A DNA stretch of 64,000 bases from Roseburia sp. AM59-24XD (GTDB lineage: Bacteria > Bacillota > Clostridia > Lachnospirales > Lachnospiraceae): positions 1 through 64,000 of the forward strand of contig NZ_QUET01000003.1 in NCBI RefSeq assembly GCF_003478445.1. Reading direction: 5' to 3'. Made by a program: the position numbers and the translations under genes. Below are positions 41,473 to 49,942 of this stretch, in pieces (the stretch's first letter is position 1; each line of letters opens with the position of its first letter). Below the pieces are notes generated by a model, which was not told where the DNA came from, did no database searches, and worked only from the letters and a program-made list of their open reading frames with translations.

Positions 41473-43169
41473 TGATAAAAAATATATTAAAGAGGATGAT
41501 GGCGTTGTCTCTGGCGGGCTGCCTTGTTCTGACCGGCTGCAATAAACAGCAGACCGAGAAGACAGATACGGCGGAACATACACAGGAATGGAAGACCGCA
41601 GAGACAACACCGTTTGGAAGGTACCCGGAGGAGGTCATATATACGCTCGGGAAAATGACCGGAATGAACAATTCCAATTTGCCGAAGGGGGATACCTACG
41701 AGGATAATGGTTATACCAGATATCTGAAGAAACAGCTGAATATTCAGAATAAGGATGTCTTTGAGGCGGGCGAAAACGATAATTATCAGGAAACCGTGTC
41801 GATGACGATCGCATCCAGGGAACTGCCGGATGTGATGGTGGTCAATGATATGGATATGCTGCAGCTTCTGGTGGACAATGGTTTGATTGAGGATCTGACA
41901 CAGGTGTATGAGGATTGTACCAGCAGCAGGATCAAGGATATTTATAACAGCTATGGCAGTGAGATTCTGGATAATGTAACGTTCAACGGTAAGCTGATGG
42001 CATTGCCGGAGACAAATATTGACGATGGACCAAGCCTTTGCTGGCTGCGCAAGGACTGGATGGACAAGCTGGATCTGGCTGCGCCGGAGACGGTGGAGGA
42101 TGTGGAGAACATTGTCCATGAATTCGTACAGAAGGATCCGGGTGGCAATGGAAAAGGAGAGACGGTGGGGCTTGTCTGTGACGATGAGCTGACCGGTGGC
42201 TGCGGTTACAGCTATGAGTATCAGAACGATATTATTTTTGCAAGCTTCGGGGCATTTCCAAAGCAGTGGATCTACAACAAGGACGGTGAAGTTGTGTATG
42301 GATCCGTGCAAAATGAGGCGAAGGCGGCGCTTGGAAAGCTGCGGCAAATGTATCAGCAGGGAACATTAGACAATAATTTTCTGATGCGGGAGAGCAGTAA
42401 TATTATTGAGCTGATCGTGTCGGGCAGATGTGGATCCTTTTTTGGGCCGTGGTGGTCGCCGAATAATCCGCTGATGTCTGCAATGCAGGAGAATCCGAAT
42501 GCGGAGTGGCAGCCGTATCTGATCCAGACGGACAAGGATGGTCGGACCTCCTTTGCCTCACAGAATCCAAACGATAAGTATGTAGTGGTCCGCAAGGGGT
42601 ACAAGCATCCGGAGATCGTTATGAAGATTGTCAGTGTGCTTTTTGATGATCTGAGATATGACGAAGAAGATGTCCGTGAAATGGAACGTTATTATCAGGA
42701 TAATGTAGATCCGACGGCACGTCCTCTGGCAATCAATGTGGATTACAAGGATGCCCTGATGCGGTGCTATGATTCCTTGAAGGATGCGATCCAGGGCAGG
42801 AAAAAGCTTGAAGATCTGGGACTTCTGGAGGGAGCGTATTATATTTCCTGCAGTAAATATATTGACCGGAAGAAGGATACTTCCGCACAGAAATCCTGGG
42901 AGGACTGGGCGGCATATGCATCTCGAATGACGGCATGCTCTGTCCTTAGAAAGGGACAGACCAGACAAGTGAAGTCGCTGTTCTTTGGAGAGACGAAGAC
43001 GATGAAGAGCAACTGGTGGCGGCTTGAAGAACTGGAAAAGAAAGCATATCTTGAGATTGTTACCGGACAGAAGCCGTTGTCGTATTTCGATGAGTTTGTA
43101 AAGGAATGGAACCGCCAGGGTGGCGAGAAGATCCGTGGGGAGGTCGCACAGGAGCTTAAGGGGAAATGA
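41472..43169 (+). CDS. LipO/YtcQ-type extracellular solute-binding lipoprotein
   Basis: 565 aa from GTG 41472, which overlaps the hicB stop. The lipobox LVLTGC places the acylated Cys at about residue 23. The sequence is a large family-1 binding protein (ELPDVMVVNDMDMLQLLVDNGLIEDL, DNVTFNGKLMALPETNIDDGPSLCWLRKDWMDKL, GSFFGPWWSPNNPL) as used with complex oligosaccharides. No permease follows. SD is TTAGGAG about 10 bases upstream. Its transcription appears to depend on the hicAB promoter, or hicAB may have inserted before it. Confidence 0.85.
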   Translation: MIKNILKRMMALSLAGCLVLTGCNKQQTEKTDTAEHTQEWKTAETTPFGRYPEEVIYTLGKMTGMNNSNLPKGDTYEDNGYTRYLKKQLNIQNKDVFEAGENDNYQETVSMTIASRELPDVMVVNDMDMLQLLVDNGLIEDLTQVYEDCTSSRIKDIYNSYGSEILDNVTFNGKLMALPETNIDDGPSLCWLRKDWMDKLDLAAPETVEDVENIVHEFVQKDPGGNGKGETVGLVCDDELTGGCGYSYEYQNDIIFASFGAFPKQWIYNKDGEVVYGSVQNEAKAALGKLRQMYQQGTLDNNFLMRESSNIIELIVSGRCGSFFGPWWSPNNPLMSAMQENPNAEWQPYLIQTDKDGRTSFASQNPNDKYVVVRKGYKHPEIVMKIVSVLFDDLRYDEEDVREMERYYQDNVDPTARPLAINVDYKDALMRCYDSLKDAIQGRKKLEDLGLLEGAYYISCSKYIDRKKDTSAQKSWEDWAAYASRMTACSVLRKGQTRQVKSLFFGETKTMKSNWWRLEELEKKAYLEIVTGQKPLSYFDEFVKEWNRQGGEKIRGEVAQELKGK

Positions 43170-43261
43170 TGAAGCTGCAAAGTACAAAAGACCTGCGGAA
43201 GGAATATCATGGAAGAGGACGGCGATATAAGAATGACCGCAAAAGGATGTTGTGGAACTAA
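43169..43261 (+). CDS. 30-aa basic peptide
   Basis: ATG overlaps the preceding stop (ATGATG), with GGAGCTTAAGGGG as SD. The product starts MKLQSTKDLRKEYHGRGRRY and is strongly basic. It is coupled between the binding protein and the 43298 gene. It may be a real small protein or merely a coupling ORF. Confidence 0.4.
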   Translation: MKLQSTKDLRKEYHGRGRRYKNDRKRMLWN

Positions 43262-43297
43262 GCAGTGGTGGGAATGACTGCAGGAGGGAGAATTACA

Positions 43298-43663
43298 GTG
43301 CAGACGGAAAATAAAAATACAGAGGCAATCTTAGTGCTGGAGCGGCAGATCTACAATTATCAGCGGGCGAATGCTGAACTGCAGACGAGTTTGGGAGAAC
43401 GTTCGCTCATGCAGAAATATGGTCTGTATCTGCTGTTAGTTGGCTGGTTTCTTGCTCTGGAATTTATGAAAAACTGGATGGGATTTTTTGTTGAAATCAC
43501 GGATGTGGCTTATATTCCGATCGTGATTGTTTTCGCAGTACTTCTTGTGCTGGAATACCGTCGCGACAAAAGGCGGCGGGAGAAGATGGAACAGATTAAG
43601 GAGAACAGGCACAGATGCAATGAACTCCGGCAGCAGATTGAGACACTCCGAGGGAGAATGTGA
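43298..43663 (+). CDS. hypothetical membrane protein with coiled coils
   Basis: 121 aa from GTG 43298, 8 bases after GGAGGG. A coiled coil (EAILVLERQIYNYQRANAELQTSLGE) is followed by two membrane helices (YGLYLLLVGWFLALEF; VAYIPIVIVFAVLLVLEY) and a second charged coiled coil (RREKMEQIKENRHRCNELRQQIETL). No family recognised. It may be co-transcribed with the binding protein upstream. Confidence 0.6.
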   Translation: MQTENKNTEAILVLERQIYNYQRANAELQTSLGERSLMQKYGLYLLLVGWFLALEFMKNWMGFFVEITDVAYIPIVIVFAVLLVLEYRRDKRRREKMEQIKENRHRCNELRQQIETLRGRM

Positions 43664-43669
43664 TCAGTA

Positions 43670-43698
43670 TTGAAAAAATGCACATGTTGCGGTATAGT
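43670..43698 (+). promoter_or_regulatory. promoter of the rhodanese-TtcA gene
   Basis: TTGAAA (43670-43675), 17-bp spacer, TATAGT (43693-43698), 39 bases before the start. Confidence 0.55.
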
Positions 43699-43736
43699 GT
43701 GCTGGGATATGGTTAGGAAAGGCATAGGTTACAGAG

Positions 43737-44909
43737 ATGATGGAGAATATAGAGATTACATTACAGGAATTGCGCAAATGGCGTCCGGACGAGTATCGTC
43801 TGGTGGACGTCCGGGATGAAATGTCATTTTCCTATGGACATCTGCCGGGGGCAGAGCATGTGCCGGAGCAGCAGATATCAGACGGCTGGGTGCCGCCGGA
43901 GGATGGCAGGAAGACGGTGCTCTATTGCAAAAAGGGCGAGACAAGTCTCGAGGCTGCGGGATTTCTGCAGGAGAAGGGGCATATGGTATACAGCCTGAAG
44001 GGCGGATATCTGGCATGGCTGATGGGTACGATGGAAGAAGAGAATGAAAAGGATGAGAAGGAGGAGACGCCGTTTTACCTGGAGGTAGAACAGAGCATCC
44101 GCAAACGTTTCAAGAAAAAGATCTGGTGCCGGTTCACCAAAGCAATCAATGATTATGAGCTGGTGAAGGAGGGCGATAAGATTGCGGTCTGCATTTCCGG
44201 CGGCAAGGACTCCATGCTGATGGCGAAGCTTTTTCAGGAGCTGAAGCGTCATCACAAGTTCCCGTTTGAGGTTGTATTTCTGGTGATGGATCCGGGATAC
44301 AGTCCGGAGAATCGCAAGGTGATCGAGAATAATGCCAGGAGACTGAATATACCGATTACAATTTTTGAGTCAAATATATTTGAGGCGGTATTTCATGTGG
44401 AGAAATCACCGTGTTATCTCTGTGCGAGAATGCGCCGCGGCTATCTGTACAGCAAGGCAAAAGAGCTTGGCTGCAACAAGATTGCGCTGGGACATCATTA
44501 TGATGATGTGATCGAAACGATTCTGATGGGAATGCTTTACGGAGCGCAGATGCAAACGATGATGCCAAAGCTTCACAGCTCTAATTTCGAGGGAATGGAG
44601 CTGATCCGTCCGCTTTATCTGATCCGTGAGGACGATATTAAGGCGTGGCGTGATGCGAATGGACTTCATTTCATTCAGTGTGCATGCAAATTCACGGATA
44701 CCTGCTCTTCCTGCGATAAGGATGGACAGAGCAATTCCAAGAGGCTGGAGATCAAAAAACTCATTCGTGAACTGAAGAAAACAAATCCTTTTGTCGAGGG
44801 CAATATCTTTAAGAGTGTGGAGAATGTAAATCTCAGTACGATAATCGCCTATAAAAAGGATGGCGTGAAGCATCATTTTCTGGAAACTTACGATGATAAG
44901 CAATCTTAG
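43737..44909 (+). CDS. rhodanese fused to TtcA-like tRNA 2-thiolation ATPase
   Basis: 390 aa. Residues 1-105 are a rhodanese domain (EYRLVDVRDEMSFSYGHLPGAEHVP) with active cysteine in VLYCKKGETS. Residues about 120-390 form a PP-loop ATPase of the TtcA/TilS type: AVCISGGKDSMLMAKL, VMDPGYSPENRKVIENNARRL, the Fe-S/cysteine motif SPCYLCARMRRGYLY, LGHHYDDVIETILM and a second C-x-C/C-x-x-C set (CACKFTDTCSSC). The fusion would pass persulfide sulfur directly to tRNA thiolation. Either of two adjacent ATG codons may start it. Confidence 0.85.
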   Translation: MMENIEITLQELRKWRPDEYRLVDVRDEMSFSYGHLPGAEHVPEQQISDGWVPPEDGRKTVLYCKKGETSLEAAGFLQEKGHMVYSLKGGYLAWLMGTMEEENEKDEKEETPFYLEVEQSIRKRFKKKIWCRFTKAINDYELVKEGDKIAVCISGGKDSMLMAKLFQELKRHHKFPFEVVFLVMDPGYSPENRKVIENNARRLNIPITIFESNIFEAVFHVEKSPCYLCARMRRGYLYSKAKELGCNKIALGHHYDDVIETILMGMLYGAQMQTMMPKLHSSNFEGMELIRPLYLIREDDIKAWRDANGLHFIQCACKFTDTCSSCDKDGQSNSKRLEIKKLIRELKKTNPFVEGNIFKSVENVNLSTIIAYKKDGVKHHFLETYDDKQS

Positions 44910-44952
44910 AAATGTAAGTTATGTGCAATATTTAAGATAAGGAGTCTTAACG

Positions 44953-45906
44953 TTGATCTATTTATTTACTGCGTTGTACCCGGAAGCGAAGCCACTGATC
45001 CGTGTATTTTCGCTGAAAAGAGTGCAGGACGGGCTTCCGTTTGATGTGTACGAAAATGCGGACACATCTATCCGGCTTGTGATCAGTGGAACAGGAATGT
45101 GCGCTGCGGCATCTGCGACAGCGGCTGTGTTTGGCAGATATAGGGCAGCAAACGAGGATCATCTGATCAATATCGGAACGTGTGCCGGGGAAGTTGGTAC
45201 GGACGAGATGTCCGGCAAAGCATATCTGTGTCATAAGCTCACTGACCGAAATACGGGACACACTTATTATCCGGATATGCTGTATCATCATGCGTTTGCA
45301 GAGGCACAGCTCATCACAGAGCCGGTCGTATGGAGGGGGACAGAAGATTCAGAAGCGTTGAGACAGAAAGCGGAGTCTGCCGTTGACGGAGACACAGCAG
45401 AGTCTGTCGCGGACGGAGATCTGTTGTCACAAAGCAGAGAGCGTGCGGCAAACCGGGAAGCCGTTGTGCTTCACGATATGGAGGGTGCCGCAATCTATCA
45501 GGCAGGCTCATACTGGCTGGGACCACATCAGATGAGCTTTATTAAGGTGATTTCCGATCATGGAACCGACCAGAGGATAACTCCGCAGACATTAGAACAG
45601 GCGGTGGAAAACGCACTGGATGCGATCAAAGACTATGTATCAAATATCGGACAGATCATAGCGCAGAACCGGAGGAATAAGGAATGGGAGACAGAATGCA
45701 GCCGGCAGACAGAGAGACTTTGTGAGGAGCTTCACTGTTCGCAGACAATGCGTCTGGCGGTCATTCAGTGTGTCAGATATTGGACACTTGCAGGTATTGA
45801 TCATAACAGTCTGTTAGAGCAGATGAGAGCGGACGGAGAGCTTCCCTGCCGGGACCGCAGAGAGGGGAAGAAGCGTTTTGATGAGCTTAAAAAGAGATTA
45901 TTATAA
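44953..45906 (+). CDS. nucleoside phosphorylase/nucleosidase family protein
   Basis: 317 aa from TTG 44953 after AAGGAG. The first 230 residues follow the PNP_UDP fold: IYLFTALYPEAKPLI, LVISGTGMCAAASATAAVFGRY, LINIGTCAGEVG, VLHDMEGAAIYQAG and FIKVISDHGTDQ. The C-terminal 80 residues are a helical extension (EELHCSQTMRLAVIQCVRYWTLAG). It is translationally coupled to the spore photoproduct lyase gene. Because radical-SAM lyases can release 5'-deoxyadenosine, a salvage role for that by-product is a reasonable inference. Confidence 0.75.
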   Translation: MIYLFTALYPEAKPLIRVFSLKRVQDGLPFDVYENADTSIRLVISGTGMCAAASATAAVFGRYRAANEDHLINIGTCAGEVGTDEMSGKAYLCHKLTDRNTGHTYYPDMLYHHAFAEAQLITEPVVWRGTEDSEALRQKAESAVDGDTAESVADGDLLSQSRERAANREAVVLHDMEGAAIYQAGSYWLGPHQMSFIKVISDHGTDQRITPQTLEQAVENALDAIKDYVSNIGQIIAQNRRNKEWETECSRQTERLCEELHCSQTMRLAVIQCVRYWTLAGIDHNSLLEQMRADGELPCRDRREGKKRFDELKKRLL

Positions 45907-46896
45907 TAAAGCATTTTCCCATATATATGTGGAGGAGGCGGTGGCAGAGTATCCGAGAACATGCGAAATTCTCCAAAAATTTCCGGAGGCAGTGCAGATA
46001 CCGATCCACCATTATAAGGACGTTTTCTGTCGGAAAAGACAGGATATTGCAGGTCAGGAGGAGCATCCGATGCTGATCGTTGCCGCCAAGGAGGGAAGGC
46101 TGATCTATGAGGGAGCGCCGGTCTGCCAGAGCTTTGGCAATGAATATTCTATTATACCTCCTGTGTAATGAACTGTATTTATAATTGCGAATATTGTTAT
46201 CTGAAGGGAATGTATCCGTCGGGCAACCTGGTAATATTTGTCAATATTGAAGATATTTTTGCAGAACTGGAGGAAATACTGGCGAAGCATGATGTGTACC
46301 TGTGTGTTTCCTATGATACGGATCTGATGGCTTTGGAAGACCTGACAGGCTTTGTCCGTGCATGGAATGATTTCGTGCGGACTCATCCGGGGCTTCGCAT
46401 CGAGATAAGGACGAAATGCGGTCGGACCGATTTATGGGACAGATTGGTTCCAAACGAAAATGTGATCTTTTCTTTTACACTTTCGCCGGAGTGGATCCGG
46501 AAGGAGTGCGAGCACGGTACTGCCGCTTTAAGAGAAAGAATCCGCTGTGCGGCAAAGGCGATAGAAACCGGATTTCCGGTACGCCTGTGTTTTGACCCGA
46601 TCATTTATTGTCCGGACTGGCAGAGGCAGTATGATGCAATGCTTGATCAGGTGGCCGGTCAGATTGATATGAGTCAGGTGTGGGATGTCAGTGTGGGGTC
46701 ATTCCGGATATCACAGGACTATATGAAGAAGCTGCGGCGCAGCCAGAGAGACAGTGCGGTAGTGCAGTTTCCGTTTGTGAATGATGGAGGTGTGTACCAT
46801 TATCCGGACAGACTGATGAATGAGATGGAGCAGCATGTGGTGGACCGGATCAGAGAATGGATTCCGGAGGAGAAGATCTTTCGGTGGAAGGAATAG
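45881..46896 (+). pseudogene. splB: spore photoproduct lyase, one frameshift
   Basis: About 338 codons. The N-terminal part runs KRDYYNKAFSHIYVEEAVAEYPRTCEILQ to NEYSIIPPV, and the radical-SAM cluster CIYNCEYCYLKGMYPSGN follows in the -1 frame. Later motifs are VYLCVSYDTDLMALE and RLCFDPIIYCPDWQ. One more T in GTGTAATG near 46163 fuses the parts as PPVLMNC. The enzyme reverts the thymine spore photoproduct during germination, so the organism is probably a spore former. It overlaps the nucleoside phosphorylase gene by 26 bases. Confidence 0.88.
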
Positions 46897-46992
46897 AGAT
46901 TGGCAATAGATGGAAAGGATTTCAGGTGGAAGGAATAGGTAACGGCTGGAGAAGATCTTTCGGCGGAAGGAACAGTGATTGATAACAGACGG
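46869..46992 (+). repeat. degenerate tandem repeat at the splB 3' end
   Basis: GAGAAGATCTTTCGGTGGAA (46869) recurs as GAGAAGATCTTTCGGCGGAA (46952), with a third partial copy (TTTCAGGTGGAAGGAATAGG) between. Units are about 40 bases. It is a local duplication of the last codons of splB. Confidence 0.6.
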
Positions 46993-47013
46993 AGAAAGGG
47001 AAGAAATAGCAGT

Positions 47014-47793
47014 ATGAGGGATCAGGTGAAGAAAAGAGCGATCGTGACAGGAGCATCCTCCGGCATCGGCAAAGAGATCAGCGGAGTGCTGGTGGAGATG
47101 GGATACGAGGTGTATGGCTTTGGACGAAGCTTTTCGGATGAGGAGCCGGACCAAATTGACACAAAGCGAGATCTGACGGGAAAAATCTGTACGGAAAATG
47201 GGACAGATGCGCAGAACGAAGAAAAGGGAATGCTTCACCGGATCGTCTGTGATCTGCTCGATACGCAGGAGCTAGAAAGACAGATTAAGCAGATCCGCCG
47301 GCAGGGAGGCGTTCAGCTTCTGGTGAATAATGCCGGTGTGGGTTATTATGGACTTCATGAAGAATTAAATACGCAGAAGATACAGAAGCTGGTCCGCACA
47401 AATCTTGAAGTGCCGATGGTTTTGACGAGTCTGTTACTGAGGAATCTGAAGAAATGTGCCGGGACGATCATTAATATTTCCTCGGTGACGGCACAGCTAA
47501 ACAATCCGCACGGATGCGCCTATGGGGCGACAAAGGCGGGGCTCAGCAGTTTTTCACGCAGCTTGTTTGATGAGGTGCGCAAGTATGGCGTGCGTGTTGT
47601 GACGATCCAGCCGGACATGACGAAAACGGAGCTGTACCGAAATGCGGACTTTGCTCAGGGAGAGGAGGAAGCTTCGTATCTTCTTCCGGAGGAGATCGCA
47701 GAGACGGTACGGGATATTCTCTACATGAGAGAGGGTGCGGTCGTGACAGAGATCACACTGCGCCCGCAGCTTCACCGGATCCGGAGAAAATGA
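47014..47793 (+). CDS. short-chain dehydrogenase/reductase
   Basis: 259 aa from ATG 47014, which puts seven residues before the first strand; an in-frame GTG at 46975 is the alternative. Classical SDR motifs: AIVTGASSGIGKEI (cofactor loop TGxxxGxG), LLVNNAGVGYYG (NNAG), ISSVTAQL (catalytic Ser) and YGATKAG (Y-x-x-x-K). The stretch between strands 2 and 3 is longer than usual and charged (EEPDQIDTKRDLTGK). Substrate is not predictable. The last residues (EITLRPQLHRIRRK) are usual for the family. Confidence 0.9.
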   Translation: MRDQVKKRAIVTGASSGIGKEISGVLVEMGYEVYGFGRSFSDEEPDQIDTKRDLTGKICTENGTDAQNEEKGMLHRIVCDLLDTQELERQIKQIRRQGGVQLLVNNAGVGYYGLHEELNTQKIQKLVRTNLEVPMVLTSLLLRNLKKCAGTIINISSVTAQLNNPHGCAYGATKAGLSSFSRSLFDEVRKYGVRVVTIQPDMTKTELYRNADFAQGEEEASYLLPEEIAETVRDILYMREGAVVTEITLRPQLHRIRRK

Positions 47794-47871
47794 TCCGGTG
47801 ATATCGGAAAGAGAAGTGGAAATGATTGCAATAAATGGAAGAATCATCAAAAGAAAGGAAAGGTGATCAAT

Positions 47872-48795
47872 ATGAAAATAAATCAACTTAGGACTGCTTT
47901 TGCGGCAGTTTTGTTTGGATTGGTTCTGATCCTTGGAGGTCAGAGTGCAAAAGCAGAAACGAAGGATGTTTCCGGTACAGCAAGATATGATCATGCATTT
48001 CAGGTGCTGGAGCTGGTAAATCAGGAGCGTGCAAAGGTTGGCGCAGAGCCGCTTGAGATGGATGAAGAGCTTTTGTCGGCAGCAATGCTCCGAGCGGCAG
48101 AGACGGTTGTAAACTTTAATCATACAAGACCAAACGGTGAGCGCTGTTTCACCGCCAGCAGCAAGATGTCCGGTGAAAATATTGCAATGGGAGGCAACGT
48201 ACTTTGCGGCACACCGGCGCAGGTGATGGAACTGTGGATGCATTCGTCCGGACACAAGGCGAACATTTTAAATACCGGCTTTCAATCAATCGGAGTTGGC
48301 TGTATTGTTACCTCATCCGGTACATACTGGGTACAGTGCTTTGGTCGTGGTACAACGCAGAGCGTAACGCAGCCTGATAACAAAGAGGTTACTTACCAGG
48401 TGGCATTAGATACATCATCAAAAACGACATTGGTTGGCGATACCTCCGGTGGAATCGAAAGTACTCCGACTGCCACGCCCGCACCATCCACAGAAGAAGT
48501 GCCGGATACGGGAAATTTCCACTGGTCTGTTGGAATTTTTAAACATATTTTTACCGTAACATGGAATAAACCCGGATCGATCAAGGGATGTCAGATTCAG
48601 ATTTCCAATAAGAAGAATTTCAAACAGAAGCAGACATTTTCGCCAAAGCAGTCACAGACGAAGCAGGTGATCCGCAAATATAAAGGAAAGAAATTGAAAG
48701 CCGGAAAAGATTATTTTATCCGTGTGCGTGCTTATACCGTAAGCAACGGAAAGAAGGTCTATGGACAATGGACCCGTTTGAGATGCCTGGCTTAA
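47872..48795 (+). CDS. secreted CAP-domain protein with C-terminal Fn3-like module
   Basis: 307 aa from ATG 47872 (AAAGG upstream). A signal peptide (TAFAAVLFGLVLILGGQSAKA) precedes a CAP/SCP domain (about residues 40-165): VLELVNQERAKVGAEPLEMDEELLSAAM, FNHTRPNG, SGENIAMG, WMHSSGHKANILN and YWVQCFG. A Thr/Pro linker (ESTPTATPAPSTEE) leads to an Fn3-like module (VTWNKPGSIKGCQIQISNKKNF ... YFIRVRAYT). It is probably surface or wall associated. A strong terminator follows. Confidence 0.88.
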   Translation: MKINQLRTAFAAVLFGLVLILGGQSAKAETKDVSGTARYDHAFQVLELVNQERAKVGAEPLEMDEELLSAAMLRAAETVVNFNHTRPNGERCFTASSKMSGENIAMGGNVLCGTPAQVMELWMHSSGHKANILNTGFQSIGVGCIVTSSGTYWVQCFGRGTTQSVTQPDNKEVTYQVALDTSSKTTLVGDTSGGIESTPTATPAPSTEEVPDTGNFHWSVGIFKHIFTVTWNKPGSIKGCQIQISNKKNFKQKQTFSPKQSQTKQVIRKYKGKKLKAGKDYFIRVRAYTVSNGKKVYGQWTRLRCLA

Positions 48796-48872
48796 AGAGA
48801 TAATATGCGGGATGCCGGAGTAGAAAGTAAGATTATAAAGAGAATAAAAAATCTTTAAGAGAGATTAAAAAC

Positions 48873-48920
48873 AGGGTGACGTTTTCAAGATGAAAAATGA
48901 AACGTCACCCTTGTTATGTG
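48873..48920 (+). terminator. terminator after the CAP-domain gene
   Basis: AGGGTGACGTTT (48873-48884) and AAACGTCACCCT (48900-48911) form a perfect 12-bp stem followed by TGTTATGTG, a modest T tract. Confidence 0.75.
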
Positions 48921-49046
48921 TACAAAAACACACAAAATATAACAGAAAATCACGAAAATGAGAAATGTTGCATCAATCGTTCGGATTTTCGGCAGAAAAA
49001 ACTTGAATGAAAAGGGCTTTGTGTGCGACAATAAAAGAAATCAGAA

Positions 49047-49098
49047 TTGACCGAGCTCTTTGAGCGAGGGATACTTCTTGTCCGAAGGGCAAGAAGGT
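49047..49098 (+). promoter_or_regulatory. possible promoter and leader hairpin of the nitroreductase gene
   Basis: TTGACC (49047-49052), 17-bp spacer, GATACT (49070-49075). A perfect 7-bp hairpin CTTCTTG...CAAGAAG (about 49074-49096) follows. The leader of about 90 bases has no recognisable riboswitch signature. Confidence 0.35.
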
Positions 49099-49171
49099 GT
49101 AACTGAGAAAACTTAGAACAATCGGTATTTGCAGGAGCAGTTTGTGACATCCCGGAACAGGAGGAGCATTT

Positions 49172-49761
49172 ATGAAGGCTATTACAGATCGCAGAAGTAT
49201 ACGGAAATATAAGGATATCCCGCTGGAGGAGGAGAAGATTAACGATATTCTTCGGGCGGCGCTTTTGGCACCTTCCGCCAAGAACAGACAGCCGTGGAAG
49301 TTTATTGTGTATCAGGGAGAAGCGAAAAAACGGCTGGTGGCAGCCATGGAGAAAGGAATTAAGCGGGAGCAAAGCGGAATTACCGATCTGCCGGGTTTGC
49401 CTATGGTCTGCCGGACGCGGCTCATACGCTGGAGATCATGAAGGCTGTTCCGGTGCTGGTGGCAGTTTTAAATACGAATGGCGGCACATTTTATGAGGAG
49501 ATCGGCGCGGAGCAGAGAATCGTGGAAAGCTGCGATTCGCTCTCGATCGGCGCAGCCGTGGAAAATATGCTTTTGCGGGCGACGGAGCTTGGTGTCGGCT
49601 CTCTGTGGATCGCCAACACCTGCTTTGCATATAATGAGCTGGTTCAGGAGATCGGAACGAAGGATCAGCTTACCGGCGTTGTGGCACTGGGGTACGGGGA
49701 CGAGGCTCCGGCACCGCGGCCAAGAAAGGCGTGGGATGACGTGGTGGAGTACCGGTCGTAA
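49172..49761 (+). pseudogene. nitroreductase family protein, one frameshift
   Basis: About 196 codons. The N-terminus DRRSIRKYKDIPLEEEKI and LLAPSAKNRQPWKFIV is the FMN-binding signature of nitroreductases. The second part continues LEIMKAVPVLVAVLN, SIGAAVENMLLRATELGVGSLWI and GVVALGYGDEAPAPRPRK. One more T in GGTTTGCC near 49400 joins them as PGFAYGLPDAAHTLE. It would reduce a nitro compound or flavin-linked substrate with NAD(P)H. SD is GGAGGAG. Confidence 0.85.
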
Positions 49762-49842
49762 TCTGCGGAACGTGTGAGATGGCAAGGAGAATGGGCACAC
49801 CTGTGCATCTGTAAAAAATCCACTGTCGGTGCGGTATTTTCA

Positions 49843-49871
49843 TTGACGCTGTTTGTGAAATAGAGTAGAAT
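49843..49871 (+). promoter_or_regulatory. promoter of trpB2
   Basis: TTGACG (49843-49848), 17-bp spacer, TAGAAT (49866-49871), 72 bases before the ATG. Confidence 0.6.
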
Positions 49872-49942
49872 ATTTAAGGATATTAAAGCGAAATGCAACA
49901 GAAAATATAAACTAACAAATTAACACAGGAGGAGTAAACATC

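Noticed and set aside
41487..42347. 286-codon minus-strand ORF over the binding lipoprotein
   Set aside because: Shadow of the plus-strand gene, which has a lipobox and family motifs.
49083..49171. Riboswitch before the nitroreductase gene
   Set aside because: The leader has a hairpin but none of the conserved cores of FMN, TPP, SAM, THF or other known classes that I can recall.
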